From NCBI GenBank assembly GCA_029261405.1, contig JAJDBK010000069.1:1-54468 (forward strand): 54,468 bases of DNA, written 5' to 3'. Each line of letters starts with the position of its first letter. Position 1 is the stretch's first letter. Positions 18,098 through 26,440 of the stretch are shown here, piece after piece. Position numbers and translations under genes: made by a program. The DNA is from Nitrospinaceae bacterium. Lineage in GTDB: Bacteria; Nitrospinota_A; UBA7883; JAJDBK01. The notes beneath the pieces were generated by a model that saw nothing but the letters and a program-made list of their open reading frames with translations, did no database searches and was not told where the DNA came from.

Positions 18098-18783
18098 CAG
18101 CGGATGATATCTCTTGTATCCGCAAGACCGAGCGGTTCCCGGGCCTTTATCGGCTCCCCGTAAGTGATCCCGATCATCTCGCCGTAGAATCTTCCCGCAG
18201 TCTCGATTTTGTTCAGAATCATCTCTTCGTTACCGGTGGCGTGGAATTGGGATCGGTAACACTTTATCGCTTCGATTTTCGTGGCGAAGGTCTCTGTCAC
18301 ATCGAGGATAAAGGTTGGGTCGAACAGGCTGGCAAGGTGCGACGCATTGTAGTCGAACATTTTTTTCGGGTACCAGGGGGCGCCTCTCATTTCAGTTTTG
18401 GTCAGTTTGGCGTCGAATCTTGCCTTGAAACATATTTGTGAACCGGCAAGGTGGTCCGGGTGGGCGTCTATAGACCCGTGAATGAACAGAAGGTCGGGTT
18501 TCAACTCCCTGTAGACTTCGGCGACCGCTCTTCTCGACTCAACGGTTTCTGTAAGGGTCCTGTTCGGCAGGCCCAGGTTGATTCTGGTTGTAACTCCCAG
18601 GACAGAAGTGGATCTCTTAGCCTCCTCAGCGCGGGTTACAGGGTCGCCGAAAGGGGTCGGTTCACCGTTGGTAAGATCGAGAATCGCTACGTCATACCCC
18701 GCCTTAACCCACTTTGCAACAGAGCCGCCGAGACCCAGCTCTACGTCGTCCGGGTGAGTTCCGACGACAAGGATACTGGACAT
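18097..18783 (-). CDS. LmbE/PIG-L-type deacetylase, BshB1-like
   Basis: A 228-residue zinc N-deacetylase of the LmbE/PIG-L family. Zinc ligands sit in GTHPDDVELGLGGSV (His and Asp) and IHGSIDAHPDHLAG, with LDLTNGEPTPFGDPVTRAEEA between. This GEPTP..G....R..E pattern is typical of BshB1, which removes acetyl from GlcNAc-malate in bacillithiol synthesis. Related enzymes act on other GlcNAc conjugates. Its start lies inside the end of the glycosyltransferase gene (43-base overlap). Confidence 0.8.
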   Translation of the reverse strand: MSSILVVGTHPDDVELGLGGSVAKWVKAGYDVAILDLTNGEPTPFGDPVTRAEEAKRSTSVLGVTTRINLGLPNRTLTETVESRRAVAEVYRELKPDLLFIHGSIDAHPDHLAGSQICFKARFDAKLTKTEMRGAPWYPKKMFDYNASHLASLFDPTFILDVTETFATKIEAIKCYRSQFHATGNEEMILNKIETAGRFYGEMIGITYGEPIKAREPLGLADTRDIIR

Positions 18784-19469
18784 TTCTCAAGCTCAAGTTC
18801 CAGAACCCGTTTGTAATGTTCGTATCGCAGGCCCGCGTCATCTAACACGCCTCCGAAAGAACGGTCGAGGTTCTTGTATATTCTCGGGACGGCTACCTCT
18901 GATACTGCAAATCCGAGACGCCACGCCTGGATCCAGAACTGTAGTGGCATCGCGTATCCTGGTTCCGTTAGCGCCATTCGGGCAAGAGAGCTTACCCTGT
19001 AACATTTCAACCCGCAAAAGGCGTCGGTCAGGTGGTACCCGGTAATCTGGTTGACCTGTTCGGTGATTTTCATGTTTATCAACCTGCGCTCTTCCGGCGC
19101 ATTGTCGTCTTCACGGTTTTCCTTTAGGTAGCGGCTTCCGGAGAGGATGTCGAGATCTTTCAAGCCATCAAGCAGGACGGGGATCAATCGTGGTTCGTGC
19201 TGTTCGTCACAATCGATGGTGACCGCTTTGTCGTAGCCGTTTTCGATGGCGTACTGAAAACCGCCGATTAACGATTGACCGTAGCCCCTGTTATTCTTGT
19301 GCCTGATTATCTCGATGGTGTCGAATTTTTCGAGAACCTCGCTGGAGCCATCGGTAGAGCCATCGTCTACAGCCAGCAGATCACCATTATGAAAATGACG
19401 AATCCGCTCAAGAACCCTGGCAAGGGCCGGGACTTCGTTGTAGACAGGAACAATAACGATATTTTTCAT
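18741..19469 (-). CDS. Family 2 glycosyltransferase, polyprenyl-phosphate type
   Basis: A 242-residue GT-A enzyme of family 2. It shows VPVYNEVPALARVLERI, AVDDGSTDGS, NRGYGQSLIGGFQYAI and the metal-binding TIDCDEQHEP (D-x-D-like), close to dolichyl- or undecaprenyl-phosphate sugar transferases. Unlike many bacterial relatives it has no C-terminal membrane helices. It heads the run containing the LmbE deacetylase and the BshC-like protein. Family 4 BshA is not what is seen here, so it is not the standard first enzyme of bacillithiol synthesis. Confidence 0.85.
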   Translation of the reverse strand: MKNIVIVPVYNEVPALARVLERIRHFHNGDLLAVDDGSTDGSSEVLEKFDTIEIIRHKNNRGYGQSLIGGFQYAIENGYDKAVTIDCDEQHEPRLIPVLLDGLKDLDILSGSRYLKENREDDNAPEERRLINMKITEQVNQITGYHLTDAFCGLKCYRVSSLARMALTEPGYAMPLQFWIQAWRLGFAVSEVAVPRIYKNLDRSFGGVLDDAGLRYEHYKRVLELELEKCPVSLSSELTRTT

Positions 19470-19497
19470 CGAATAATCAGTAGGGCTATCTGAAATC

Positions 19498-19959
19498 TTA
19501 ACTGTCGAATGACGCCTCTACGACAAACGCATGTCCTTCCACCGTGAACGGGATGGCAACCACCGGACCCTTGGTGATGCTCTCAATCTCGTGGTTCGGC
19601 CCGGTAACTATATTCGGAATACCGGCTTCAAACATTATCCCCGCTTCGGCAAGCTGTCTCCTTGCGTCTCCCGATATCATGTTTGTCAGTTCGCCAACAG
19701 CGTCCTTGACATCATCGTTCATCTCGGTGTACTCCGTGCCGAGCATACTGCCGACAATCTTGCAAATGGCCGCAGAGGAGAACGAAAGAACGACAGAACC
19801 CCTTTTATGACCAGTCATCCCTATCACACCGGAGATATCCCCGATGGCCGCCTTGTCTTTCTTGAGGTAAGGTTTTCCGGCTATGGGAGTAAGCATCGCC
19901 ATCATGGAAATAACGTTGACAGTCCCCTTCAGGAAAGGATTGATATATTCCGATTTCAC
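19498..19959 (-). CDS. cheX: CheX-type chemotaxis phosphatase
   Basis: A 153-residue protein of the CheC/CheX/FliY phosphatase fold. The catalytic helix shows GELTNMISGDAR with Glu90 and Asn93, the ExxN pair that positions water for CheY-P dephosphorylation. IGMTGHKRGSVVLSFS and VEGHAFVVEASF are the flanking strands. Only one ExxN helix is visible, as in CheX rather than CheC. No cheY lies next to it. The chemoreceptor at 22744 is the nearest taxis gene. Confidence 0.85.
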   Translation of the reverse strand: MKSEYINPFLKGTVNVISMMAMLTPIAGKPYLKKDKAAIGDISGVIGMTGHKRGSVVLSFSSAAICKIVGSMLGTEYTEMNDDVKDAVGELTNMISGDARRQLAEAGIMFEAGIPNIVTGPNHEIESITKGPVVAIPFTVEGHAFVVEASFDS

Positions 19960-20050
19960 GCCTACACCTCATTTAAACAGGTTCATGAATTACATATTAA
20001 CGTCCAGGTTCCGTAAAATCTGGAATCGTAAAAAAAATCTCCCTCTTATT

Positions 20051-20500
20051 CTATTTCAAAGAGCCGGTTTCTTCAATGCGATCTATCGCCGCTGTGACTA
20101 GTTCGACAAAAATCTCTCTCTTTTCCTGGTCCAGCTTCAGTAGAAGGTCTGAGGCTATCCTGTCGGAGATTCGTTCTATCAACCGCGCCAGAGCCTCCCC
20201 TTTTCCGGCAAGTTCCACCCATACTTTCCGTCGATCCGATTCGTCCGGAGTCCTCTGGAATATTCCTCGTTTTACCAATCCTCCGACGATCCATGTGGTG
20301 GTCGATGCCGGAAGATTGAGCGCTTTACCTATTCCGCCGATCGGTATTCTTCCGGCGCTCGCCACAACCTTGAGCGCTTTACGTTCCGAATGACTAAGCT
20401 CCCTGCTCAAGAGTGGCAGAGTCGATTCGATCTCCTGATATCTTGCTACGATATGGTCTATCAGTTTACCGAGTTTCTCGGATTCTTTTGTTGGTTTCAA
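20051..20500 (-). CDS. MarR-family transcriptional regulator
   Basis: A 149-residue winged-helix regulator. The DNA-binding core is GGIGKALNLPASTTTWIVGGLVKRGIFQR followed by the wing with TPDESDRRKVWVELAGKG. The DxRxx wing signature of MarR proteins is present, flanked by dimerisation helices. Its ligand and targets are unknown. It follows the YihY-family gene by 16 bases and may regulate it. Confidence 0.88.
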   Translation of the reverse strand: MKPTKESEKLGKLIDHIVARYQEIESTLPLLSRELSHSERKALKVVASAGRIPIGGIGKALNLPASTTTWIVGGLVKRGIFQRTPDESDRRKVWVELAGKGEALARLIERISDRIASDLLLKLDQEKREIFVELVTAAIDRIEETGSLK

Positions 20501-20516
20501 TTTGCTTTTATTTCGA

Positions 20517-21911
20517 TTAGGCGGCTGTGGTGTCGTTTTGCTTCATATCCCGCTCCCTGTCTTCGGAATGGATAGTGGGCGGAATATAGCCCTTCTCAGT
20601 TTCCGAAAGACGTTCTGACAGGGTCAGAAGGTCGAGGCCGTCCATCTCTTTTTCCATGGCGCCCCGCATGTTGGCGAGAACACCGCGCAGAAGTTCTCTC
20701 GCCGGATCAACAGGCTCCGGAGCCACGCTTAACGATTCTCCGCTCAGGCTCATCAATACATCGGTCACATGGATCGACTCGGGTGGTTTGTTCAGCAGAA
20801 ACCGACCGGAGGAGCCGTCGATGATTTCCACCAGGTCGAGTTTTTTGAGTTTACGAACGATGTCGTCGTAGAATTCGCTGGTTATTTCCAGCTTTTTAAC
20901 CAGATATTTCGGATCGACCGGTCCCGATCCAGACTCGAATGTCCAGGTAGCTTCGATCAGGATTCTTAACGAGAAGTAGTTGGAATATTTTATCCTGTCG
21001 AAACCCTCGTCCTTGGACGATTTTATCTCCTTGGGGTATTGAATCGCATAGGCTATTACGGAGCCTAGCAGAACTATAACCCAGGTTAGATAGAGCCAGA
21101 ACAGGAATATCGGAATGGTAGCCAGAGCGCCGTAAACAGCCGTATATGTAGCAAAGTTTGTAAGATAAAAGTTAAAAGCGTTTTTCGCCACCTCGAAGAG
21201 AAAAGTGGCCACCACAGCCCCGGTGAGGGCCGGTTTAAAATAGACCGTTGTGTATGGAATCAGCTTGTATACAAGAAAGAACGCTACCCAGGTCAGCAGA
21301 TATGGTATCGCTTGCAGAGTGAAACTTTGGATATATGTGTATTGCGCCCACTCTTCACTTAATACGATGTTCTGGACCCGGGCGGCCAGAATAATGGAGA
21401 GAGCGATCAGGATCGGGGTGAATGTTACCGAACTCCAGTAGGTCACGAACTGGCTTATCAGCGGTCTTGAACGGCCAACTTTCCAGATCATATTGAAGGA
21501 GTATTCTATGGTGGAGAGTACCCATACCGCGAAGATGACGAGGAAAATCACACCGAACACGGAGACGGAAGCGGCGTTAGAGGAGAACGACTCGATGTTC
21601 TCCTCGATAATTCCAGCCAGGTCCTTGTTCGGCAACAACCGCTGAAAGAAGAAGTTCAGTACGGTCTTTTTCGACATTTCGAAGGAGGAGAAGATCGACA
21701 GGCTTATGGCCATCAGCGGCGCTAATGCCAGCAGGGTGGTGTACGCCAGCGATGAAGCGTACATCAGGCAGTCGTCTTTCCAGAATTTCTCGCCTATTTC
21801 GTAGACGAGTTTTATCCTCCATGCGCTCCACTTGATAATGACCGACTTCTCTTCAAGGTCGGTCTGCAGAACTTTTACGATCCTGTCATAAAGCGCGTTT
21901 GACTGGCTCAT
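20517..21911 (-). CDS. YihY/BrkB-family membrane protein with C-terminal winged helix
   Basis: A 464-residue inner-membrane protein of the YihY/BrkB family (historically mis-annotated RNase BN). Conserved family segments are visible: ASSLAYTTLLALAPLMAI, LVIFAVWVLSTIEYSFNMIW, VYGALATIPIFLFWLYLTW and WVIVLLGSVIAYAIQ. There are about six membrane helices. The last 150 residues form a soluble domain resembling a winged helix (YLVKKLEITSEFYDDIVRKL, KKLDLVEIIDG). Function is unsettled, and roles in transport or stress have been suggested for the family. Confidence 0.85.
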   Translation of the reverse strand: MSQSNALYDRIVKVLQTDLEEKSVIIKWSAWRIKLVYEIGEKFWKDDCLMYASSLAYTTLLALAPLMAISLSIFSSFEMSKKTVLNFFFQRLLPNKDLAGIIEENIESFSSNAASVSVFGVIFLVIFAVWVLSTIEYSFNMIWKVGRSRPLISQFVTYWSSVTFTPILIALSIILAARVQNIVLSEEWAQYTYIQSFTLQAIPYLLTWVAFFLVYKLIPYTTVYFKPALTGAVVATFLFEVAKNAFNFYLTNFATYTAVYGALATIPIFLFWLYLTWVIVLLGSVIAYAIQYPKEIKSSKDEGFDRIKYSNYFSLRILIEATWTFESGSGPVDPKYLVKKLEITSEFYDDIVRKLKKLDLVEIIDGSSGRFLLNKPPESIHVTDVLMSLSGESLSVAPEPVDPARELLRGVLANMRGAMEKEMDGLDLLTLSERLSETEKGYIPPTIHSEDRERDMKQNDTTAA

Positions 21912-21941
21912 GGAATACGGAAATTCCTTGCTGTCGGTTTG

Positions 21942-22016
21942 TGGAGGCGCCGGGCGGATTCGAACCGCCGGATAAAGGTTTTGCAGACCTCTGCCTTACC
22001 GCTTGGCCACGGCGCC
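21942..22016 (-). tRNA. tRNA-Cys (GCA)
   Basis: The minus strand folds as a complete cloverleaf. Acceptor GGCGCCG pairs with CGGCGCC, the anticodon loop is CTGCAAA with GCA, the T-loop is TTCGAAT, the discriminator is U, as is usual for tRNA-Cys, and CCA is encoded (21942-21944). It lies just upstream of the YihY-family gene on the same strand. Confidence 0.96.
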
Positions 22017-22119
22017 TTATACCCTCTTGAGAGGAATTGCATATGGTATCATCATCCGGGATTATTACACTAGATTTTTTGATTATACCATAAATTGAAC
22101 TAATAACCGCAGTTTATCC

Positions 22120-22125
22120 AAGGAG
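22120..22125 (+). promoter_or_regulatory. Strong ribosome binding site ahead of ATT codons
   Basis: AAGGAG sits 5 bases before ATT at 22131 and 8 before ATT at 22134, with no ATG, GTG or TTG in range in that frame. It is the main argument for AUU initiation of the following gene. Confidence 0.6.
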
Positions 22126-22130
22126 ATAAC

Positions 22131-22598
22131 ATTATTCCACCTGCAACATCAAAGATTGTCAAGGCGCTAAAAGAGACTATTCCGAAAATTAGCGCATTGG
22201 CCGAAAAAGAGGGGGAAGAGAGCCTCAAGAGGAAAACTACCAGCAACGGGCTTACCGTTATGGAGCGGATAGTAAGCCTTTTTCGTATCGAAACCCGTAT
22301 GATCCGCCCCGGTATGACAATTATCCTTGGCGGTTATGAAACCGAGCTTCCCTTATATGACCCCCTGCAAAACGCAAAAGGAGAGGCGTTTAACTCGTGT
22401 GATTTCGAGCCGTTTCTCGTTTCGTGGCTAAATTCCAGGAACAGGTTGATAGCAATGGTTTCGGCATTGACAGAGGAAGACTTGTCATTAAAGGGAATGC
22501 AAATGAACGGGAGGGGGGAACTTGCCCTGATCGAACTGCTTGAGTCGTGGGTAGAAAATGAGAGAAAAGGTATTTCGGAGATATTCGACCCCTTCTAG
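22131..22598 (+). CDS. Unknown 156-residue protein, probable AUU start
   Basis: Not recognised. The frame is open from 22107, and its first conventional start codon is TTG at 22197, which has no ribosome site. A strong AAGGAG at 22120-22125 instead points to ATT codons at 22131 and 22134 (5 or 8 bases away), giving an N-terminus IIPPATSKIVKALKETIPKISALA that reads like real protein. The body has LFRIETRMIRPGMTIILGGYETELPLYDP and an acidic helical C-terminus (LLESWVENERKGISEIFD). It is soluble and has no motifs I can name. The cautious minimum extent is 22197-22598. Confidence 0.6.
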   Translation: MIPPATSKIVKALKETIPKISALAEKEGEESLKRKTTSNGLTVMERIVSLFRIETRMIRPGMTIILGGYETELPLYDPLQNAKGEAFNSCDFEPFLVSWLNSRNRLIAMVSALTEEDLSLKGMQMNGRGELALIELLESWVENERKGISEIFDPF

Positions 22599-22743
22599 GA
22601 GTCTGGGCGGCCCGAGCGGGGAAGAGTCAACAATATAAACTTGCTCCAGCGGCTGAAAAGATATACCCTCACAAAGGCGGGGGAAAGATGTTCTTCAACG
22701 CCTTGGCTTAAAACAAAGAATACACTACTAGGGATTGTCGCCG

Positions 22744-24741
22744 ATGAGAAACGCTTCCATGAAGATAAAAATATACGCCCTTTTTCTACTCATCGGGTTT
22801 GTTTCACTCTCAACCATCGTGGTGGTGGTGGTTTCCCTTGACACCGCCAAGAACGACGCCAACATCGTAAACGCCCTCGGAAGACAGCGGATGCTTACCC
22901 AGGCTATGGGCAAGACCGCGTTGGGGTACGCCTCGAAGATCGAATACAAGATTCTCGATAATCAGGTGGTCATCCTGAACCGCTATATTACAGAGATGCG
23001 GACACTCTATACGAAGTCGGTTATCGGGGCGGCGAAAAAGACCGGCCTTGATATCTCCATGGACCCCCTTAACGAAGACCACCCGGCGGTCCCCTTTCCG
23101 GCCACCCTTACCCGAATGGTGAACGAAAAATTCGGAGGGGGTGGTGGCGGCAAGGCTATGTCAATAGACATAATAGCTGAACGACCTGTGAACCCGGATA
23201 AGGGCTTTGCAACCGACATGGACAAAGAGGCGAACAGGTTCCTCAAGAACAATCCGGATAAACGGTTCTCCAGTACGATTGAAGAGGGGGGGAAACTCTA
23301 CACGGTTTTCTATACCTCAGATATAGCCACAGTCCAGGGTTGCGCCTCTTGCCACAACAAATTTATATCGGGCGCCAATTTTGCCATCGGCGACATGCTC
23401 GGAATAAGAAAATTCAAGGTTCTCTTCTCAAACGATATCGTTCTCGGCAGGGAAGCGATAAATCCGAGCATGACAGAATACAAGGTCGCCAACGAGATCT
23501 TCACAAGAACTCTGGCCGCCATGAAATCGGGTGGTGGTTATCCCGGCGATCTGGCGATGAAGACCAGCGTTAACGTTAAAGCGTTAAATAGCTCCGAAGC
23601 GCAGTCGAAAATCGTCGAGATCGAAAGGAAACTCCAGGACTTCCTCAAGGCTGTGGATAATTTCTCCAACTCTTTTATCGGCGCAGGGTTTGTGGAAGCC
23701 AGAAGAGATGTTCTGACTACGTCCAATCAGCTCAGAAAGTTAAGTGACGACCTGGTTACAATTTATACCGTTATCGCCAACCAGAATCAGACGAACATTT
23801 TCTGGGCGGTAGTGATATCGGGAATCGCCATCTTTGCCCTTATAGGGGCGGCCTCGGTCTACTTGTCTCGTCAGGTTATAACACCGCTACTTGAGATGAT
23901 TAACAGCTTGAAGAACGGGAGCGCACAGGTCTACTCCGCCTCAACGGAGATATCCCAGGCCAGCCAGACCCTCGCATCGGGAGCGTCGGAACAGGCGTCC
24001 TCCATAGAGGAGACATCCTCGGCCATTGAAGAAGTGTCATCCCAGACGTCAAGGAACGCTGATAACGCCAACTCCGCCAACGAACTCTCTTCACACGCCC
24101 GTGAGGAGGCTGAAAAAGGGACCGTCGCCATGAACGAGATGATCTCCGCCATGGGCGCCATCAGGAAATCATCCGAGGAGATATCGAAGATCATCAAGGT
24201 TATCGAAGAGATTGCTTTCCAGACCAACCTGTTGGCGTTAAACGCCGCCGTCGAAGCGGCCCGGGCTGGTGAACATGGTAAAGGTTTTGCCGTGGTGGCT
24301 GAAGAGGTCAGAAACCTTGCGCAACGCTCCGCCGCCGCCGCCAAGGATACCGCTTCGTTGATAGAGGACGCCGTGAAAAAATCTTCCGACGGAAGCGATA
24401 TTGCCAACCGCGCGGGAAAAGCGCTTACCGGAATTGTAGCCGGAGTCAACCAGGTCTCCGACCTCGTGGAGCAGATTGCGGGAGCGTCGGGCGAACAGGC
24501 CCAGGGCGTAACACAGGTCAACTCCACTATCCGGGAGATGGATCATATAACCCAGCAAAACGCCGCCAATGCGGAAGAGTCGGCCGCCGCCGGAGAGGAA
24601 CTTGCCGCTCAGTCGCAGTCGTTGAATGAAGTGGTGGAGAGGCTTACCCGTCTTGTGACAGGCGGGAACGAGAGTGGCGGGACGAGTCGATCATCAAGGG
24701 GTATCTCCTCTAATAGAGCCTTGCCGGGTCGCAGGGGCTGA
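22744..24741 (+). CDS. Methyl-accepting chemotaxis protein with haem c-type sensor domain
   Basis: A 665-residue chemoreceptor starting at the ATG at 22744 (AGGGA 9 bases upstream; a TTG at 22735 is the alternative). Membrane helix 1 covers residues 5-28. The periplasmic part opens with a PilJ/NIT-like [19 protein letters not shown] and then has a Tll0287/DUF3365-like sensor domain with a haem-attachment motif, CASCH, at residues 200-204. Helix 2 ([20 protein letters not shown]) leads to the signalling hairpin [35 protein letters not shown]. Periplasmic haem receptors are expected to sense redox state or gases such as O2 or NO, but the ligand is not shown here. Confidence 0.92.
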   Translation: MRNASMKIKIYALFLLIGFVSLSTIVVVVVSLDTAKNDANIVNALGRQRMLTQAMGKTALGYASKIEYKILDNQVVILNRYITEMRTLYTKSVIGAAKKTGLDISMDPLNEDHPAVPFPATLTRMVNEKFGGGGGGKAMSIDIIAERPVNPDKGFATDMDKEANRFLKNNPDKRFSSTIEEGGKLYTVFYTSDIATVQGCASCHNKFISGANFAIGDMLGIRKFKVLFSNDIVLGREAINPSMTEYKVANEIFTRTLAAMKSGGGYPGDLAMKTSVNVKALNSSEAQSKIVEIERKLQDFLKAVDNFSNSFIGAGFVEARRDVLTTSNQLRKLSDDLVTIYTVIANQNQTNIFWAVVISGIAIFALIGAASVYLSRQVITPLLEMINSLKNGSAQVYSASTEISQASQTLASGASEQASSIEETSSAIEEVSSQTSRNADNANSANELSSHAREEAEKGTVAMNEMISAMGAIRKSSEEISKIIKVIEEIAFQTNLLALNAAVEAARAGEHGKGFAVVAEEVRNLAQRSAAAAKDTASLIEDAVKKSSDGSDIANRAGKALTGIVAGVNQVSDLVEQIAGASGEQAQGVTQVNSTIREMDHITQQNAANAEESAAAGEELAAQSQSLNEVVERLTRLVTGGNESGGTSRSSRGISSNRALPGRRG

Positions 24742-24824
24742 TACGGCTCTGTGCCGATACGTTGCCAACTCCGAAGGGAGTGTGCTACGATTAGCTCAGT
24801 TCAACAAGCTTGAAGGACTCTTTC

Positions 24825-25208
24825 ATGCCGGAAGAAACGCCGTTTCACGAACATGGCGGGGAGATAGAGAAACTTTCCAAGGCCATTGTAGAAGCAATTG
24901 TACGGTCCGAAGAAGTGCAGGAGGCGATGCGGAAAATCATCGAAACCGATGGTGTCGGCCTTAACGCCCACATGGTGATGATGTTAAAGCTTGATGGCCT
25001 GGTAAAATCTCTCGGTCTGATCGACGGCGATGATACAGACACTCCGGAGATAACCCCCCTGGACGTAAACGATATCGTAGGGGGATTGAGCCTCAGAGAT
25101 GTAAACAAAGGCGACGAGCTTTCCGAAGCGGAACTGGCGTTTCGCGAGTATCTCGCCAAAACATTCGACGAAGACGATTGGCTGAAGAGAAACAGACTCA
25201 TATTTTGA
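24825..25208 (+). CDS. Unknown acidic protein
   Basis: Not recognised. The 127-residue soluble, very acidic protein starts at the ATG at 24825 (AAGGA 7 bases upstream). It has an N-terminal helix (IEKLSKAIVEAIVRSEEVQEAM), a middle with LGLIDGDDTDTPEITPLDVND, and a C-terminal acidic helix ending in DEDDWLKRNRLIF. There is no signal peptide or membrane segment. It lies between the chemoreceptor and the methyltransferase and may be co-transcribed with both. Confidence 0.7.
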   Translation: MPEETPFHEHGGEIEKLSKAIVEAIVRSEEVQEAMRKIIETDGVGLNAHMVMMLKLDGLVKSLGLIDGDDTDTPEITPLDVNDIVGGLSLRDVNKGDELSEAELAFREYLAKTFDEDDWLKRNRLIF

Positions 25209-25966
25209 CCCGTTCCCGCTCTCGTCAATGCGCGAATGTTCAATCTACCTGGAACAAGGCGTCAACGCTTGTAGCATCTATCGTACTTATCTTTTCTACA
25301 AGCTTCTGTCTTGCGGATAATATGACACCAGATAACCTTTCATTCGCCAAGCGCCGAATGATCGACTCGGATTTGAAAGCGCGGGGGATTACCAATCAAG
25401 CGACCCTGACCGCCATGAGCGCGGTACCACGAGAGAAATTCATCCCACCTTCCCTTGCCAATCAGGCGTATGCGGACCACCCGTTGCCAATCGGAGAAGG
25501 CCAGACCATAAGCCAGCCATACATTGTGGCCCTGATGACCCAGGCTATTGATCCGAAAAAAACCGATAAGGTACTGGAGATCGGGACCGGTTCCGGGTAT
25601 CAGGCGGCTGTTCTCTCGTTGATTGTCGATCATGTCTATAGCATCGAGATAGTCGGTTCGTTGGCTGAATCGGCTCGCAAGATTTTTGACACTCTCGGAT
25701 ACGTAAACATTACCTCCGTTCACGCCGACGGGTATAAGGGATGGCCCGAATACGCCCCGTTCGACAAGATCATAGTCACCGCCGCTTCAGACGCCGTACC
25801 GACCCCTCTGGAAGAGCAACTTGCTGAGGGTGGTCTTCTGATTATGCCGGTGGGAGGCAGTCGATACCAGACCCTGCTACTGGGAACGAAAACCGATGGA
25901 AAAATGAGTTACCGGAGGGTTTCCGATGTCAGGTTCGTGCCAATGACCGGCGAAGCGCAAAACTAA
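25205..25966 (+). CDS. pcm: Exported protein-L-isoaspartate O-methyltransferase
   Basis: A PCMT-type enzyme that methylates L-isoaspartyl residues in damaged proteins. Family motifs are complete: VPREKFIPPSLANQAYADHPLPIG, GQTISQPYIVALMTQ, VLEIGTGSGYQAAVLS (SAM motif I) and IIVTAASDAVPTPLEEQL. Unusually, the N-terminus carries basic residues and a hydrophobic segment (TLVASIVLIFSTSFCLA) that looks like a signal peptide. The TTG at 25205, overlapping the upstream stop as TTGA, is preferred; an earlier TTG at 25178 is possible. Periplasmic forms of this enzyme are known in some Gram-negatives. Confidence 0.9.
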   Translation: MTRSRSRQCANVQSTWNKASTLVASIVLIFSTSFCLADNMTPDNLSFAKRRMIDSDLKARGITNQATLTAMSAVPREKFIPPSLANQAYADHPLPIGEGQTISQPYIVALMTQAIDPKKTDKVLEIGTGSGYQAAVLSLIVDHVYSIEIVGSLAESARKIFDTLGYVNITSVHADGYKGWPEYAPFDKIIVTAASDAVPTPLEEQLAEGGLLIMPVGGSRYQTLLLGTKTDGKMSYRRVSDVRFVPMTGEAQN

Positions 25967-26440
25967 AGACAGAGCGTTTAAGGATAAGGGGACTGGAACC
26001 TTCCGGTGTGTTGGTTACGATAAACTTAACCCGGATAATTCATGAGGCTTCTGTTACATCTTCGTATCCACCTGCCACTGCGTCACTTTCGGTCATTTTG
26101 GTTCTCGAGTAGTGCGACCACAAGCGAATAAAGCACGCCTCCGAGCCAATAAACGCAGTGGCCGCGCCACCCCAATGACAAGCGCCTACGAACCTTCACG
26201 ACGAGCCCTCATGAATTATCTGGGTTAAGAGGAGCTTGCCAAATCTCACTCCATCCGGCTATTTATACTCACCGGCTATTGACATTTTCCGGTGTGGGGT
26301 CTACATTGGGAACTTGGAGGTGTGTGTTTTGAGCGTCTTTTCAGGGGAGCCTCTATTATCGTCTGGATCATTAAATTTTCAGTCCTGATATATAAAATTT
26401 TTTTTGTATTTGCGTTTGGTCCAGCTCTTGGAGTGTTGCC
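25967..26440. other. Gene-free interval holding a MITE-like element
   Basis: No convincing gene is seen in these 474 bases. The interval is dominated by the inverted-repeat element described at 26026-26228. The last 120 bases before the sensor kinase are AT-rich and probably carry its promoter, with GGAG at 26430-26433 as the ribosome site. A 60-codon frame from 26292 overlaps the kinase start and looks like chance. Confidence 0.7.
26026..26228. repeat. 203-bp element with 22-bp terminal inverted repeats (MITE-like)
   Basis: The left arm TTAACCCGGATAATTCATGAGG (26026-26047) and the right arm at 26207-26228 are inverse complements at 21 of 22 positions (one G-to-A difference). The interior has no reading frame of note. 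It contains GTGGCCGCGCCAC at 26158-26170, also found at 10927. Size, long terminal repeats and lack of coding suggest a non-autonomous transposon derivative or a dispersed palindromic unit. No clear target-site duplication is visible in the flanks. Confidence 0.65.

Noticed and set aside
22641-22735. Possible c-di-GMP riboswitch in the chemoreceptor leader
   Set aside because: A CACAAAGGCGGGGG stretch recalls part of GEMM RNAs, but the conserved core and the second stem cannot be matched.
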